Shown: in pieces, positions 48,294 through 57,068 of the stretch
How positions within the stretch are numbered: position 1 is the first letter of the stretch
How the letters are laid out: each line of letters begins with the position of its first letter
NCBI GenBank assembly: GCA_963799315.1
Contig: CAWCWP010000002.1
Location: 558,001-622,000 of the forward strand
Source of the DNA: Parerythrobacter_A sp963799315
GTDB lineage: Bacteria; Pseudomonadota; Alphaproteobacteria; Sphingomonadales; Sphingomonadaceae
Length of the DNA: 64,000 nucleotides
Direction of reading: 5' to 3'
Notes under the pieces: model-generated
The model's database searches: none
What the model was told of the DNA's origin: nothing
What the model saw: the letters and a program-made list of their open reading frames with translations, nothing else
Made by a program: the position numbers and the translations under genes

Positions 48294-48315
48294 GACCAAA
48301 CATATTTGTTTCGTC
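48294..48315. promoter_or_regulatory. 22-bp palindrome, candidate operator
   Basis: GACCAAACATATTTGTTTCGTC has two matching arms, GAC-n-AAACA and TGTTT-n-GTC, around a TATT centre: eight paired positions per side. It lies 5 nt outside the start of the nucleotidyltransferase gene, in the 131-nt gap shared with the divergent kinase/patatin genes. Control of both directions by the XRE protein encoded in the operon is a reasonable inference. Confidence 0.5.
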
Positions 48316-48420
48316 AAGAAAGGCAACCTGCTATTACTACGTTGGAGGAAAACCGCCTCGCAGGCGTTGTTCGCAGATTGTGAAGCGGTTATCGCCTTCG
48401 CCTCACGAAGGGAGTTTCGA

Positions 48421-48972
48421 ATGGCACGAGTGCTTGTCTTTTCCGGTGGTATCGGCAGCGAACGCTCTAAGCTGGCACAATCCGTCGCGCAGGTTGTCGA
48501 ATGGAAGCATGCCAAATTTTCCGACGTGATACGGCGCCGCCTTGAAAAGGCTGGAGAAGACGCGACGCGTTCAAAGCTCCAGTCCTTCGGGCAGGACATG
48601 GTGCAGAACGATCTCAAGGCATTCGTCGCGGCCGTCCTTGAGGATGCCAAATTCGCGAAGGCCGATGGCTGCGTCATTGATGGCCTCCGACACATCGAAG
48701 TGCTGCTCGAATTGCGCGAACAGGCCGGAGCCGCCGTTGTCGACTACGTCCATGTCAACGAAGATCTCATTCAGATCGAACAAAGCGCCGAAGAACGTGG
48801 CATCGAAGAACAAAACCTCTTCAGATACAACCATGCGCTGTCCGAAGCGCAGGTGCCCCGCATCCTCCCCGCCTACGCGAATCTGGAACTCGACGCATCC
48901 GATGGGTTGGCTCTTAATACCGGGAAGGTGCTCAGACGGTTCGGATTGAAACCTTCAGCCGATGCGAACTGA
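48421..48972 (+). CDS. kinase-like P-loop protein with degenerate Walker A
   Basis: 183 residues. ATG 48421 has AAGGGAG upstream (48408-48414). It looks like a paralogue of the kinase at 42662: FSGGIGSERSKLAQSVAQVV in the Walker A position, then KFSDVIRRRLEKAGEDATRS, QSFGQDMVQNDLKAFVAAVL, ADGCVIDGLRHIEVLLELRE and VDYVHVNEDLIQIEQSAEER. The Walker A lysine is replaced (G-x-G-S-E-R-S instead of G-x-G-K-S/T), so ATP binding or catalysis is doubtful. It is 6 nt upstream of the patatin gene and probably co-transcribed with it. Confidence 0.75.
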   Translation: MARVLVFSGGIGSERSKLAQSVAQVVEWKHAKFSDVIRRRLEKAGEDATRSKLQSFGQDMVQNDLKAFVAAVLEDAKFAKADGCVIDGLRHIEVLLELREQAGAAVVDYVHVNEDLIQIEQSAEERGIEEQNLFRYNHALSEAQVPRILPAYANLELDASDGLALNTGKVLRRFGLKPSADAN

Positions 48973-48978
48973 GGCCCA

Positions 48979-50655
48979 ATGCGCGCTTTTGGCGTCTTTC
49001 AGGGTGGAGGAGCGAAGGGTTACGCGCATCTAGGAGCGCTGTCCGCCGCGGAAGATCGAGGCATCGAGTTCGAGCGCGTCGCCGGCACCTCCGCAGGCGC
49101 AATCGTCGCCAGCTTGGTGGCCTGCGGATACACATCGCAGGAGCTCTACGAACCCGTCGGCGAATTTGGAGACCGCGGGGTTCTCGACGTGCAGCCTTTC
49201 GACGTGCTCGGCGAGGCCTACCGCCAAGAGATCGGGTTTGCGCGGGCCGAGATGGACGAGATCGTGAAAGCTGCTAGGAAAAAGCGCCCGCTTGGCAAAT
49301 TGAGGTTGCTAGCCAGAGGGATTCTAGCTTCGATCAGGTTCCGCGGACTGCTGACGAACCTTCGGCGAGACTACGGCATCCTGCCCACTCAAGGTCTCGA
49401 GAGGTGGCTCGACGGTCTCTATCGTTCGAAGCTCGGGATTGATCGGACCGTCGTCTTCGACGATCTGTGCATCCCCTTGAAGGTCATTACTGCGGACGTC
49501 GCTTCAGGCCACATGAAGGTGATCGGAGAAGCGGAGCATTCGTCCATCGAGGTGGCGAAGTCCGTGACGGCATCGGCTTGTTTTCCTTTGGTGTTCCAGC
49601 CTGTCGATGTCATGGACGGTCGCAACGTTGATGGTGGGCTAGTTTCAAACCTTCCAGCATGGATCTTCGATGCGGAACGCAACGCACAGACCGAATTTCT
49701 ACCGACATTCGGCTTTCGCCTCGCCAGCGATTTGCTGACGCCCATGCCCGATCCGCCGAAGAACGTGTTCTCGTTCGTTTGGCAGATGGTGCAGACCATG
49801 CAGGCCGGGACGCGTACGCTGGAGGAGAGGCGAATAGACGATTACCACGCCATCGATCTCGTAGCCGACATCGGGACCCTAGATCTCGACGAGATCGCGG
49901 AGCGCGCACCTCAGCTGATCTCAGTGGGCCGCCGATGCGTCGAGGAATATTTCAACTCTCGCCTCGGCCCCCGTGATCCTATTCATATGTCCAAGGTTCT
50001 GAAGGTGGTCCTCGCCGCCTTGGATAGACGGTACGGTTGGTTAGGGTACAGGAGTCGCGCGAGCATCCTGCTTGCGGAACCCGACGGCCTTCACGCCAGG
50101 ATCGCCTATTCTGCTAGGATGGAGGGTGACGCGGACGATCGCCTCCGAGTCAGGCTCGACGGAACCGGCGTGGGAGCCAGCTTCTTTCTCAGGGAACCGG
50201 TCTACATCGACCTGAACCTTCGCGACCAGCAGCATTTCGGACTGGACAAGTACGAGTTCGGGATGCGCCCGCATGATATTCGGCGCTTCTACTCCATCCC
50301 CATTTTCCTGAACGCGAAAGAGTGGTTGAAGGAGCGCCCGGAAGACAGGCCCGTTCCCGAAGCGTGCCTCGTCGTGGACCTAGCAGAGGATTTCGCAGGC
50401 GCCCTTGCCGACCCGGTCGAGCAGGACCTGTTCGCGATCACAAGTGCACTGGTCGGAGAGGAGATACGATCGATCCGGATCCTGGAAGAGTCGTCCCATG
50501 GATCGAAACCGGTCTCCATCGAGGGGCCGGCTTGGTCTCAAACAGGTCCCCATTCGCTATGCCGGGTCTCTACGCGAAAGATTCGGTCGATCCGCGCAGA
50601 TCATTTTGGATCTTCATTGATAGCTTCACTGCGACGCCTATCAGAAGTTCACTGA
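48979..50655 (+). CDS. patatin-like phospholipase with C-terminal GAF-like domain
   Basis: 558 residues. The patatin domain is complete: oxyanion loop VFQGGGAKGYAHLGAL (residues 6-21), nucleophile elbow VAGTSAGAIVAS with Ser38, and the catalytic dyad aspartate in NVDGGLVSNLPAWIFDAE (Asp218). From about residue 340 onward the sequence becomes beta/alpha mixed with RASILLAEPDGLHARIAYSA, GTGVGASFFLREPVYIDLNL and RRFYSIPIFLNAKEW, a pattern like a GAF sensor domain. Patatin phospholipases are common effectors of bacterial anti-phage systems such as CapV, where a nucleotide signal triggers membrane degradation. Here the activating signal would be bound by the GAF-like part, which is inference. Confidence 0.83.
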   Translation: MRAFGVFQGGGAKGYAHLGALSAAEDRGIEFERVAGTSAGAIVASLVACGYTSQELYEPVGEFGDRGVLDVQPFDVLGEAYRQEIGFARAEMDEIVKAARKKRPLGKLRLLARGILASIRFRGLLTNLRRDYGILPTQGLERWLDGLYRSKLGIDRTVVFDDLCIPLKVITADVASGHMKVIGEAEHSSIEVAKSVTASACFPLVFQPVDVMDGRNVDGGLVSNLPAWIFDAERNAQTEFLPTFGFRLASDLLTPMPDPPKNVFSFVWQMVQTMQAGTRTLEERRIDDYHAIDLVADIGTLDLDEIAERAPQLISVGRRCVEEYFNSRLGPRDPIHMSKVLKVVLAALDRRYGWLGYRSRASILLAEPDGLHARIAYSARMEGDADDRLRVRLDGTGVGASFFLREPVYIDLNLRDQQHFGLDKYEFGMRPHDIRRFYSIPIFLNAKEWLKERPEDRPVPEACLVVDLAEDFAGALADPVEQDLFAITSALVGEEIRSIRILEESSHGSKPVSIEGPAWSQTGPHSLCRVSTRKIRSIRADHFGSSLIASLRRLSEVH

Positions 50656-51035
50656 AGGCGTTTGCTAGCATTCCTCCTTTATGTGATTTGGTTGGCCACG
50701 TAGTCCCCGCGAGATTTCGTCAAGGGGGGACGCGCGATCATTTTACCGAACATGTAAATTTTGCTCGGAAGGATCGCTGAACGGTTGATTTGATAGTCTG
50801 ATAGCCAAAAGCAGACAGCCCGCTAGCGGCCCAATTCGGGACGCTGTCGCCAAATTGCAACTGCGTTTTTAACGTCAGCACCCAAGCGGCTAGGGCAAAT
50901 ATCATTACGGTGAAAGTTGCACCTTACCATTCAGCTCCTGTCGAGGCCGTGTTTACAAGAGGCATTCCCACCCGGCCCGACTTCTGATTGTGCTTTGCAC
51001 AGCTTCGCTTCCAAGGCTGCCTTTTGGAGAGCAGT
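50656..51035. other. non-coding gap between patatin gene and IS5 fragment
   Basis: About 380 nt with no supported gene. The last 90 nt before 51036 probably belong to the left end of the truncated IS5-type element; GAGGCCGTGTTTACAAGAGG at 50944-50963 may be near its terminus, but I could not define inverted repeats. Confidence 0.4.
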
Positions 51036-51321
51036 CATGGGTCGCGGGGATTTGTCGGAGGCGGAATGGGAGTTGATCGGGCCGCTGCTGCCGCCTGAGC
51101 GTGGTCGCTGGGCGCGGCTAGCGGGTGATAATCGGCGCTTTCTCGATGGCATGCTCCACGTGCTGCGGATCGGTTGCCCCTGGCGGGACATGCATGAGCG
51201 ATATGGAAAGCGGAACTCGGTCTATGTTCGGTTCCGTCGCTGGGCCGAACAAGGCGTGTGGGATGCGCTGCTGCAAACGCTGGTCGATCTAGACCGTGTT
51301 GACATAAGATTTCAGCCATAG
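51036..51321 (+). pseudogene. IS5-family transposase, N-terminal fragment
   Basis: About 94 codons from ATG 51036. LSEAEWELIGPLLPPERGR, LDGMLHVLRIGCPWRDMHER and NSVYVRFRRWAEQGVWDALL are the standard N-terminal domain of IS5-type transposases. The sequence then breaks off (VDLDRVDIRFQP, stop), without the DDE catalytic domain. It is a remnant, close to the right edge of the accessory island. Confidence 0.8.
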
Positions 51322-52140
51322 ACGCGCGGCCGATGTTTTTACTACCCGTTCCGCACTCGTTTTGGGTTTCGAGGATTTGACTGTCATATTTGTCACTACG
51401 ACGACACTTAAATGCTCTTGAAACTACAGCCTCGAAGCTGCGCCATAGGTGCTGACGGGGACAGTGTTCTGAAGACCAGTATCGGCTGTCATATCCGTAA
51501 GAGAAGCTGCCAACAGCAAGTTCTTATAAACCGGAGCCCAGGGCAGTGAAAAGCGCTTCGCGAGTTGGTTGCACACTATGCACAGTCGAGCCCTATGGTT
51601 TTAAAGTTCTATTATACCGTTCGGCCTGGCTTCTTTAAGCCGAATCGTATCTAGCGCTTTGTGAGGATAATAAATAAAGATCAACGATCGGTCCTGCGAT
51701 GACTGTTGCGGCATTTGTCGCAGCTTGCTTCGTTTAATCGGTCACGTTCAGACATTTTTAAAGTCGAACGCTTTGTATTATTGGTTATGGTGCACCCGGA
51801 CGGACAAAGATGGGCACTCAACTCATTGGATAATTTCGGTCATGTTCTAGGCTTGATGATCGGACCTAAAAATTCATAGTCTCGTTACCCAGTTTTTCGG
51901 CACAGAAAGTTATGCGACTGCGTAGGGTGTGCGCCCCAAATTGCACCACTGCGAGGGGCGATCAGACGAATGATCCTGGACCGTTCAATGACGAGATAGA
52001 GACAGCTTATGAATAGAGCTCAGGTCTTTAGCGTGTCGGTGCTCTCACACTTTGTTTAAAAAATTCATGAGCTATAGCCAATCTCACTTGTAAATGCCCT
52101 ACGGGGTATCATAGGACAAGATGGAAGTGCCTACACCCTC
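51322..52140. other. 819-nt AT-richer gene desert, right edge of island
   Basis: No open frame with coding character on either strand. Base composition is visibly AT-richer than the rest of the window. It holds the right copy of the 55-bp direct repeat at 51788-51842. Otherwise I see nothing assignable; it reads like decayed mobile-element DNA. Confidence 0.5.
51788..51842 (+). repeat. right copy of 55-bp direct repeat flanking the island
   Basis: Same orientation as 42485-42539, ungapped, 41 of 55 identical. Core segments are TGGTGC, GACAAAGATGGGCACTC and ATAATTTCGGTCA. Together with the IS5 fragment it marks the right side of the accessory island. Confidence 0.6.
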
Positions 52141-52379
52141 TCAAGGAAATTCGAACGAAATGTCTCCGCTATGAAAGTATACGGCAATGTCTGTCTCGCA
52201 ATCGAAGCTGCCAATTATAACAACGTCGCCGAGGACAAGAACGTTATGTTCGCGATCACAAAAGCATCATTTAGGCGCGATCCGTCGAAAAAACAAAAGT
52301 AAGCTCGATCTGACTGAGCTGTAGTGCAACCGAACAACAGCAAGGCTACTACAATCATATTTGTAAGCTTGACCTTCAT
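52141..52379 (-). CDS. small lipoprotein, frameshifted as read
   Basis: Starts at MKVKLTNMIVVALLLFGCTT (ATG 52377-52379; an upstream ATG at 52412 is possible), a signal peptide with lipobox LLLFGC. The frame runs AQSDRAYFCFFDGSRLN and then leaves coding character. One missing base near the TTTT run around 52260 would continue as REHNVLVLGDVVIIGSFDCE, TDIAVYFHSGDISFEFP to a stop at 52141-52143. It lies downstream of the RHS operon and a second lipoprotein, so it may be a spare immunity-type protein. The family is not recognised. Confidence 0.5.
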
Positions 52380-52507
52380 CGCAACCCGGCGTTTCGTTTC
52401 TTTAGAAAGCACTGCCTAGCCTCGTTTATACCAAATTTCAAAGCACGATGCGGTGTCTGAGTCAGGTCTGTTTAAAAAGCAAATTAAGTTATTCGTATTA
52501 GCAAAGT

Positions 52508-52861
52508 TCAGTTAGTAGACTCTATATCCCTTAGAACATACTTACTGCACCTTTGAAAGCAGACGGTACTTTTCTTTCCGCACAGACTTTCAGTTATCCT
52601 TGCACTTATTTTCACCATTTCTCCATGTGACCATCTAAACCTGTCTATATCTTGAGGATCGGCGAAGTAGCAAACTTCATTGTCTTTTAGCTTCCAATTT
52701 GAGCGGGGATAAACTCCCAGTCTTTCTTGGTCGGTCGAAACGTATCCTGTAATTTGTGCGCGCCTATCTAGCGTTGGCGGTAACGAAAATTGTGTGTCTA
52801 CCTGGGCAGTGCATGACATTAACACAATTGCTAAAAGTAGAGGTGATTTACCTTCTTGCAT
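52508..52861 (-). CDS. small lipoprotein, candidate immunity protein of the upstream RHS toxin
   Basis: 117 residues. A short leader with lipobox (LLLAIVLMSC, Cys17) points to an outer- or inner-membrane lipoprotein. The mature part (SLPPTLDRRAQITGYVSTDQ, NEVCYFADPQDIDRFRWSHG, ITESLCGKKSTVCFQRC) carries several cysteines. Its start overlaps the end of the RHS gene (52848), the usual position of an immunity gene behind a polymorphic toxin. The family is not recognised, so the role rests on position and size. Confidence 0.65.
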   Translation of the reverse strand: MQEGKSPLLLAIVLMSCTAQVDTQFSLPPTLDRRAQITGYVSTDQERLGVYPRSNWKLKDNEVCYFADPQDIDRFRWSHGEMVKISARITESLCGKKSTVCFQRCSKYVLRDIESTN

Positions 52862-55800
52862 AATCTCTGCCCCTCTGTCGTGAAACGCTCCGCTCCTTTC
52901 GGCTCATAGAGCCTCGTACCGCACGAAAATGCAGTTTGCCACTGGTTCGCTCAATCACGCCCGTGCGACCATCATGCTGGACATACAGTGGCTTTTCAAC
53001 CTGACTAGCTGCGTTGATATCGTTCGGTCCAGGATTAAGCGTATCGGCTCTCTCATGAGTTACCCGACCAATAACGACATCACCCCCGTCTTTATCGCCT
53101 CGGCTATCATGAGAATGTCCAAAGGCGTCGGCATCGTCAGGAACATCCACCTCCAATCCGTTAGTGGTAGACGTATTTGCCGGGGTACCTAATTCGGAGA
53201 CTTTACCATCGTTGATGGAAAAGCCTTTTTCTTCGCGAGTGTAAGTTCTATAATCTTTTTCACTCGCCACTGCGGCATCGTCTGTGGCTTGTGATGCCTG
53301 GAAGTCAGGACCATCCGATTCTGCTAAATCCACGCAATCACCAGTGTCAACATCAACACAAGCCATCCCTGTCGGATCAACCCCATTGACCGGATCGTTT
53401 GCGACATATCCATAAAGATTTACACTGTCTTCATATCCAATCGGATCAGTTTGCAGAAACCGTCCCAACGTCGGCGAGTAGATCCGGGCCTTGTAATAAT
53501 ACATGCCGATCTCGGGCAGCCATGCCTGCCCCGTGAACTGAAACCGACCTCGGTTACCAACGCCGGGGGCTCCATAGGGATCATATGTGTTTTTGCTGGC
53601 CGAAGTGTTTCCGGCGTCCGCACGGTACACGATTGACCCGCGCGCATCGGCATAAACGAAGCGTGCGACGCCTAGCAGCGTGCTGCTACCCGAATAGTCG
53701 AGTAGCGGATCGTCCACGCCGGGTAAGCCGCCATGTACGTGTCGCAACTTCAGCGCATTCGCGTGATTGTATTCGCCGATCATCGCATCGCCGTCATAGG
53801 CGAACCGAACGGGGCCTTGATACACACCGTTGACGTAGTTGTTAACTTCGAACAGCCGACCGAGTGGATCGTAGCGAAGCGTTGCCTTCAACTGGCCACC
53901 ATAACCGACAGGGCACGTCGTGCCTGCCCGCGTTCGCATCTCTACCAGCCGGTTTTCGACATCGTATAGATAGGCATGGGTGTTGTCTGCGGTCAGGTTA
54001 CCGTTGTCGTCGTAGCAATAGCTATTGCCTGAGACCTGGGTGTACTGATTAAGTCCGTTCGCAACATAGCTGAGATCCGTTGGCTGGAACGCATTCCAGT
54101 CATAGGCATCGTTCGTCTGGGTTTCGGTCAAGATTTGAGAAGCCGGATTTCGCGTGAAACTCCAGGTAACGCTGTTGGCACCAGCATTCTGCCAGCCTGT
54201 CGAAGCGAGACGACCGATAGGGTCATAAGTCATCGCTTGGTCTGGCGCTCCGGCAAAGCGCGTCATAACGGTTAGCCAGTTTTGATCGTTGTAGCCGCGC
54301 GTAACAAGTACGCTGCTGGACGGATCGCGAATGTGCTGCAGTGAACCATCGGCATGGTAGCTGTAGGAGAAGGTTGGCCCGTCTGGATACTGCATAGATG
54401 TGCGGCGTCCGCCCGCATCGTATCCCGAATTCACCGTCCAGTTTCCACCGGCTATGGTCAGGTTCTCCGATAGGGTTCGCCCATATTGATCGTGGGAAGT
54501 CGTAACGCCTTCACCAGACAATGCATCGAAGCGGCTCTTTGCCGGTAAGCCGCGAATGTCGTATTCGTAGAATACGTCGCGGGTAAGAGTGGCTGACAAG
54601 TTTGCGCGCTGCGGAACCGTCTTCCGCGTCATCTGGTTAAGGCCGTCGAACGCGTAGGTAAGCACCGAACCATCGCGCTTGCGCAAGCTCGTGCGGTTGC
54701 CGTTGGTGTCGTAACCATACTGCTCGAAATCTGCCGTATTGATCATTCCCTGCACTTGAGGATGTGGGAAATACCAATGCGACTGGCGATCGAACCCGTC
54801 ATAGCGCATCTCGGCGCGATACCCACGCGCATCGGTCATGCTCGCTTGCTGCCCGTTTGGCGTATAGGTGTATGTAGCGTAGTTGCGTTGCTTATCGGTA
54901 CCGAAGCCTTGCTGCATTTGCGTAACACGGCTTTCGGCATCGTAAAGCGTTCTGGTAATGCGGTCCGGGCCATGCGTGCCAGTTGTACCCAGGTCACAAG
55001 CGTCAGGTAAGCTGCCGAGAGTTGCCGGATTCATCCGTATCGTCGAGCAGCTTTTGCGATTTCTTGCATCGTAGCTCGTCTGATTGGCCGCGAAAATCGA
55101 ACCGATAGCAGAGCGCACGATGGATTTTGTAGGCAGTCGGCGGCTGTTATATGTCGTTTCCACGATCTGAAACTCGACCAGGTTGGGATCGTAAGGATTG
55201 TTGATGCTAGCCAACCGCCCGCTCTCAATGCGCAGCGGCTGCTCGTCTGCTAACCGGTAGGTCGTTCGCGTGGCATTCCGTTCGTTGGACCCGCCCCTTG
55301 GCCCGACAACCCAAGTTCGGCGCCCGATAGCATCGTATCGATAAAAGGTTGCATCGTCCTCACCCGGCAGTGGTCCGTCCTCGATGAGCAGCCGCCCAGC
55401 AGCATCGTAGGTATATGTCGTAGTTAAAGGGGCGGCGCCTACGCCGTTCGTCAATGTCATCGTGAGGGGAAGGAGCGTATCGCCGAAATATGTTTGCTCC
55501 GTCACGAAGGATTGGGCCGTGCCGCATGTTAACTCATTGCCGGAACTGTCTGCTTCGCAGATCTCCGATTTGATAAGTCTTGCTGGCGCACCGCTATCGT
55601 AGGTGTTCTTCGTCTTGCGTCTTTTGCCTTGACCGTTGGCCGGATCGAGCTGGGTCAGGAGCCCACCGTGGGAAGAGCTCCAACTGTAATCCGTCTGGTT
55701 GCCATTGGCATCTTGTGTCCAGACCGGAAGGTAGCAGGTAATAGCCTGACATTCCCATAGAACCGGATTGCTCGTGTTACCGAAATACGCAGTCTGAATA

Positions 55801-57068
55801 ATGTCGGACAGTCCCGACCCGGGTTTCGCCTTCATGCGCATTTCTGTGATGTTGACAGGCCCATCATAACCAATTTCGACCGAATTCAATTCGGGGTAGG
55901 TAATTTTTGTAAGCTTCAGAAAGGCTGCCGATGGAGTCCCGCCCGTCCCGGCATATTGATACGATGTGGTGTTACCTAATGAGTCTGTAACTGATTTGAT
56001 GCGAGAGAGCTGACCACTGCCCTGTTGGATTTCGACATCGACCTTACGAAAAAAGCCATTCGGTCCGGTTATTGTCGCTTCATCAACCAAATCGGGATTA
56101 GCGGAACTGCTGTTATATCCGCCCTGAAGATAGCTGTAATCGTACTGCACACCGTCAACTGTTACGCGCGTAGTAAAACGGTCGTGGGTATAGTTATTCC
56201 CGTGATTTTTGGTCGTCGCATCAGCATCGTACGTAGTCAGGGCCTCGCCGGGAAGCTGCAACGAGGCTTCCGAAACCAAAGAATTGCTGAACGTCACATT
56301 ATTATTGCAACCCGAGCAATTGAATTGCCTGCCCGCGATATCAGTTATCGCAGTGCCGCTGTATGAATGCGAGGCCAGAGCGGTAGATGGCGCTGAAGTC
56401 TTTACGATCTTCGCCGTATCAACCGTTCGCCATAAACCTGTTCCCGCTGTTTGCGATTGATAGGTCAATTCGAGCCGGTAACCCACCGAGCTTGTTATGG
56501 ACGTAGGGCGATGGTCCGTTATGCCCCACTGGTCGGTATGGCTATCATACGCAAAAGTCAGCGTTTCGCCGTCGGCAAATTTAACCTCGGAGGCCATAAG
56601 GTAGAAGAAGCGGTTCGTTGAGCTGTTGATAGGCCCAGGGTTCTTGGTGCGAATATCGTAGGTTATCTTGGTGTTCGAGCCGCCTAGATACAGATCATAG
56701 GCCTCACCTTGATAGGAACCGGACACGGATGCGCCGCCGTCCTTCTGATCGCGACAGACATCGAAGTTTTGGCAGTTGATGCTTTCCGATGTGCCATTAA
56801 GCGTGTTCATCGAAAGGCTTACGCCGCCAAAGGTGTTTGCAGTCACCCGGCCTTCCAGAAACAGATACCAATCGCTGCCTCTTGTGTAAGCCAGACGCGG
56901 GGCTGCCGGAATAGACATGGTCGGAGCTCGTGCGCTTGCCTTGCCCGACAGCATGTCCACACCGTTTGGATCTTGCTCTACCGTTAGCGGTTTGATCTGT
57001 TGAGCATATGCCGGTGTTGAAGATAACGCTGCGCAGGCTGCAACGAGTAAGAAGCCAAAACACCTCAT
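52848..57068 (-). CDS. RHS-repeat polymorphic toxin with variable C-terminal domain
   Basis: About 1,406 residues from the ATG at 57066-57068, overlapping the upstream stop (ATGA). A signal peptide (MRCFGFLLVAACAALSSTPA) precedes many YD/RHS repeats (YRYDAIGRRTWVVGPRG, YDAESRVTQMQQGFG) and the RHS core (GMYYYKARIYSPTLGRFLQT, DPIGYEDSVNLYGYVANDPV, DPTGM). After the core come about 180 unique residues. They include DAFGHSHDSRGDKDGG and NPGPNDINAASQVEKPLYVQ with HDGRTGVIERTSG, reminiscent of a JAMM/MPN-type (DUF4329-like) metalloprotease fold with its H-x-H and downstream P-x-x-x-D. RHS shells encapsulate and deliver such tips in contact-dependent competition. The domain call is tentative. Confidence 0.88.
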   Translation of the reverse strand: MRCFGFLLVAACAALSSTPAYAQQIKPLTVEQDPNGVDMLSGKASARAPTMSIPAAPRLAYTRGSDWYLFLEGRVTANTFGGVSLSMNTLNGTSESINCQNFDVCRDQKDGGASVSGSYQGEAYDLYLGGSNTKITYDIRTKNPGPINSSTNRFFYLMASEVKFADGETLTFAYDSHTDQWGITDHRPTSITSSVGYRLELTYQSQTAGTGLWRTVDTAKIVKTSAPSTALASHSYSGTAITDIAGRQFNCSGCNNNVTFSNSLVSEASLQLPGEALTTYDADATTKNHGNNYTHDRFTTRVTVDGVQYDYSYLQGGYNSSSANPDLVDEATITGPNGFFRKVDVEIQQGSGQLSRIKSVTDSLGNTTSYQYAGTGGTPSAAFLKLTKITYPELNSVEIGYDGPVNITEMRMKAKPGSGLSDIIQTAYFGNTSNPVLWECQAITCYLPVWTQDANGNQTDYSWSSSHGGLLTQLDPANGQGKRRKTKNTYDSGAPARLIKSEICEADSSGNELTCGTAQSFVTEQTYFGDTLLPLTMTLTNGVGAAPLTTTYTYDAAGRLLIEDGPLPGEDDATFYRYDAIGRRTWVVGPRGGSNERNATRTTYRLADEQPLRIESGRLASINNPYDPNLVEFQIVETTYNSRRLPTKSIVRSAIGSIFAANQTSYDARNRKSCSTIRMNPATLGSLPDACDLGTTGTHGPDRITRTLYDAESRVTQMQQGFGTDKQRNYATYTYTPNGQQASMTDARGYRAEMRYDGFDRQSHWYFPHPQVQGMINTADFEQYGYDTNGNRTSLRKRDGSVLTYAFDGLNQMTRKTVPQRANLSATLTRDVFYEYDIRGLPAKSRFDALSGEGVTTSHDQYGRTLSENLTIAGGNWTVNSGYDAGGRRTSMQYPDGPTFSYSYHADGSLQHIRDPSSSVLVTRGYNDQNWLTVMTRFAGAPDQAMTYDPIGRLASTGWQNAGANSVTWSFTRNPASQILTETQTNDAYDWNAFQPTDLSYVANGLNQYTQVSGNSYCYDDNGNLTADNTHAYLYDVENRLVEMRTRAGTTCPVGYGGQLKATLRYDPLGRLFEVNNYVNGVYQGPVRFAYDGDAMIGEYNHANALKLRHVHGGLPGVDDPLLDYSGSSTLLGVARFVYADARGSIVYRADAGNTSASKNTYDPYGAPGVGNRGRFQFTGQAWLPEIGMYYYKARIYSPTLGRFLQTDPIGYEDSVNLYGYVANDPVNGVDPTGMACVDVDTGDCVDLAESDGPDFQASQATDDAAVASEKDYRTYTREEKGFSINDGKVSELGTPANTSTTNGLEVDVPDDADAFGHSHDSRGDKDGGDVVIGRVTHERADTLNPGPNDINAASQVEKPLYVQHDGRTGVIERTSGKLHFRAVRGSMSRKERSVSRQRGRDYARR

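Noticed and set aside
47858..50655. CBASS anti-phage system (nucleotidyltransferase plus patatin)
   Set aside because: The nucleotidyltransferase-fold protein is only 143 residues and lacks the helical domain of CD-NTases, and the genes are divergent with XRE/ImmA between roles. Similar logic is possible but the name is not supported.
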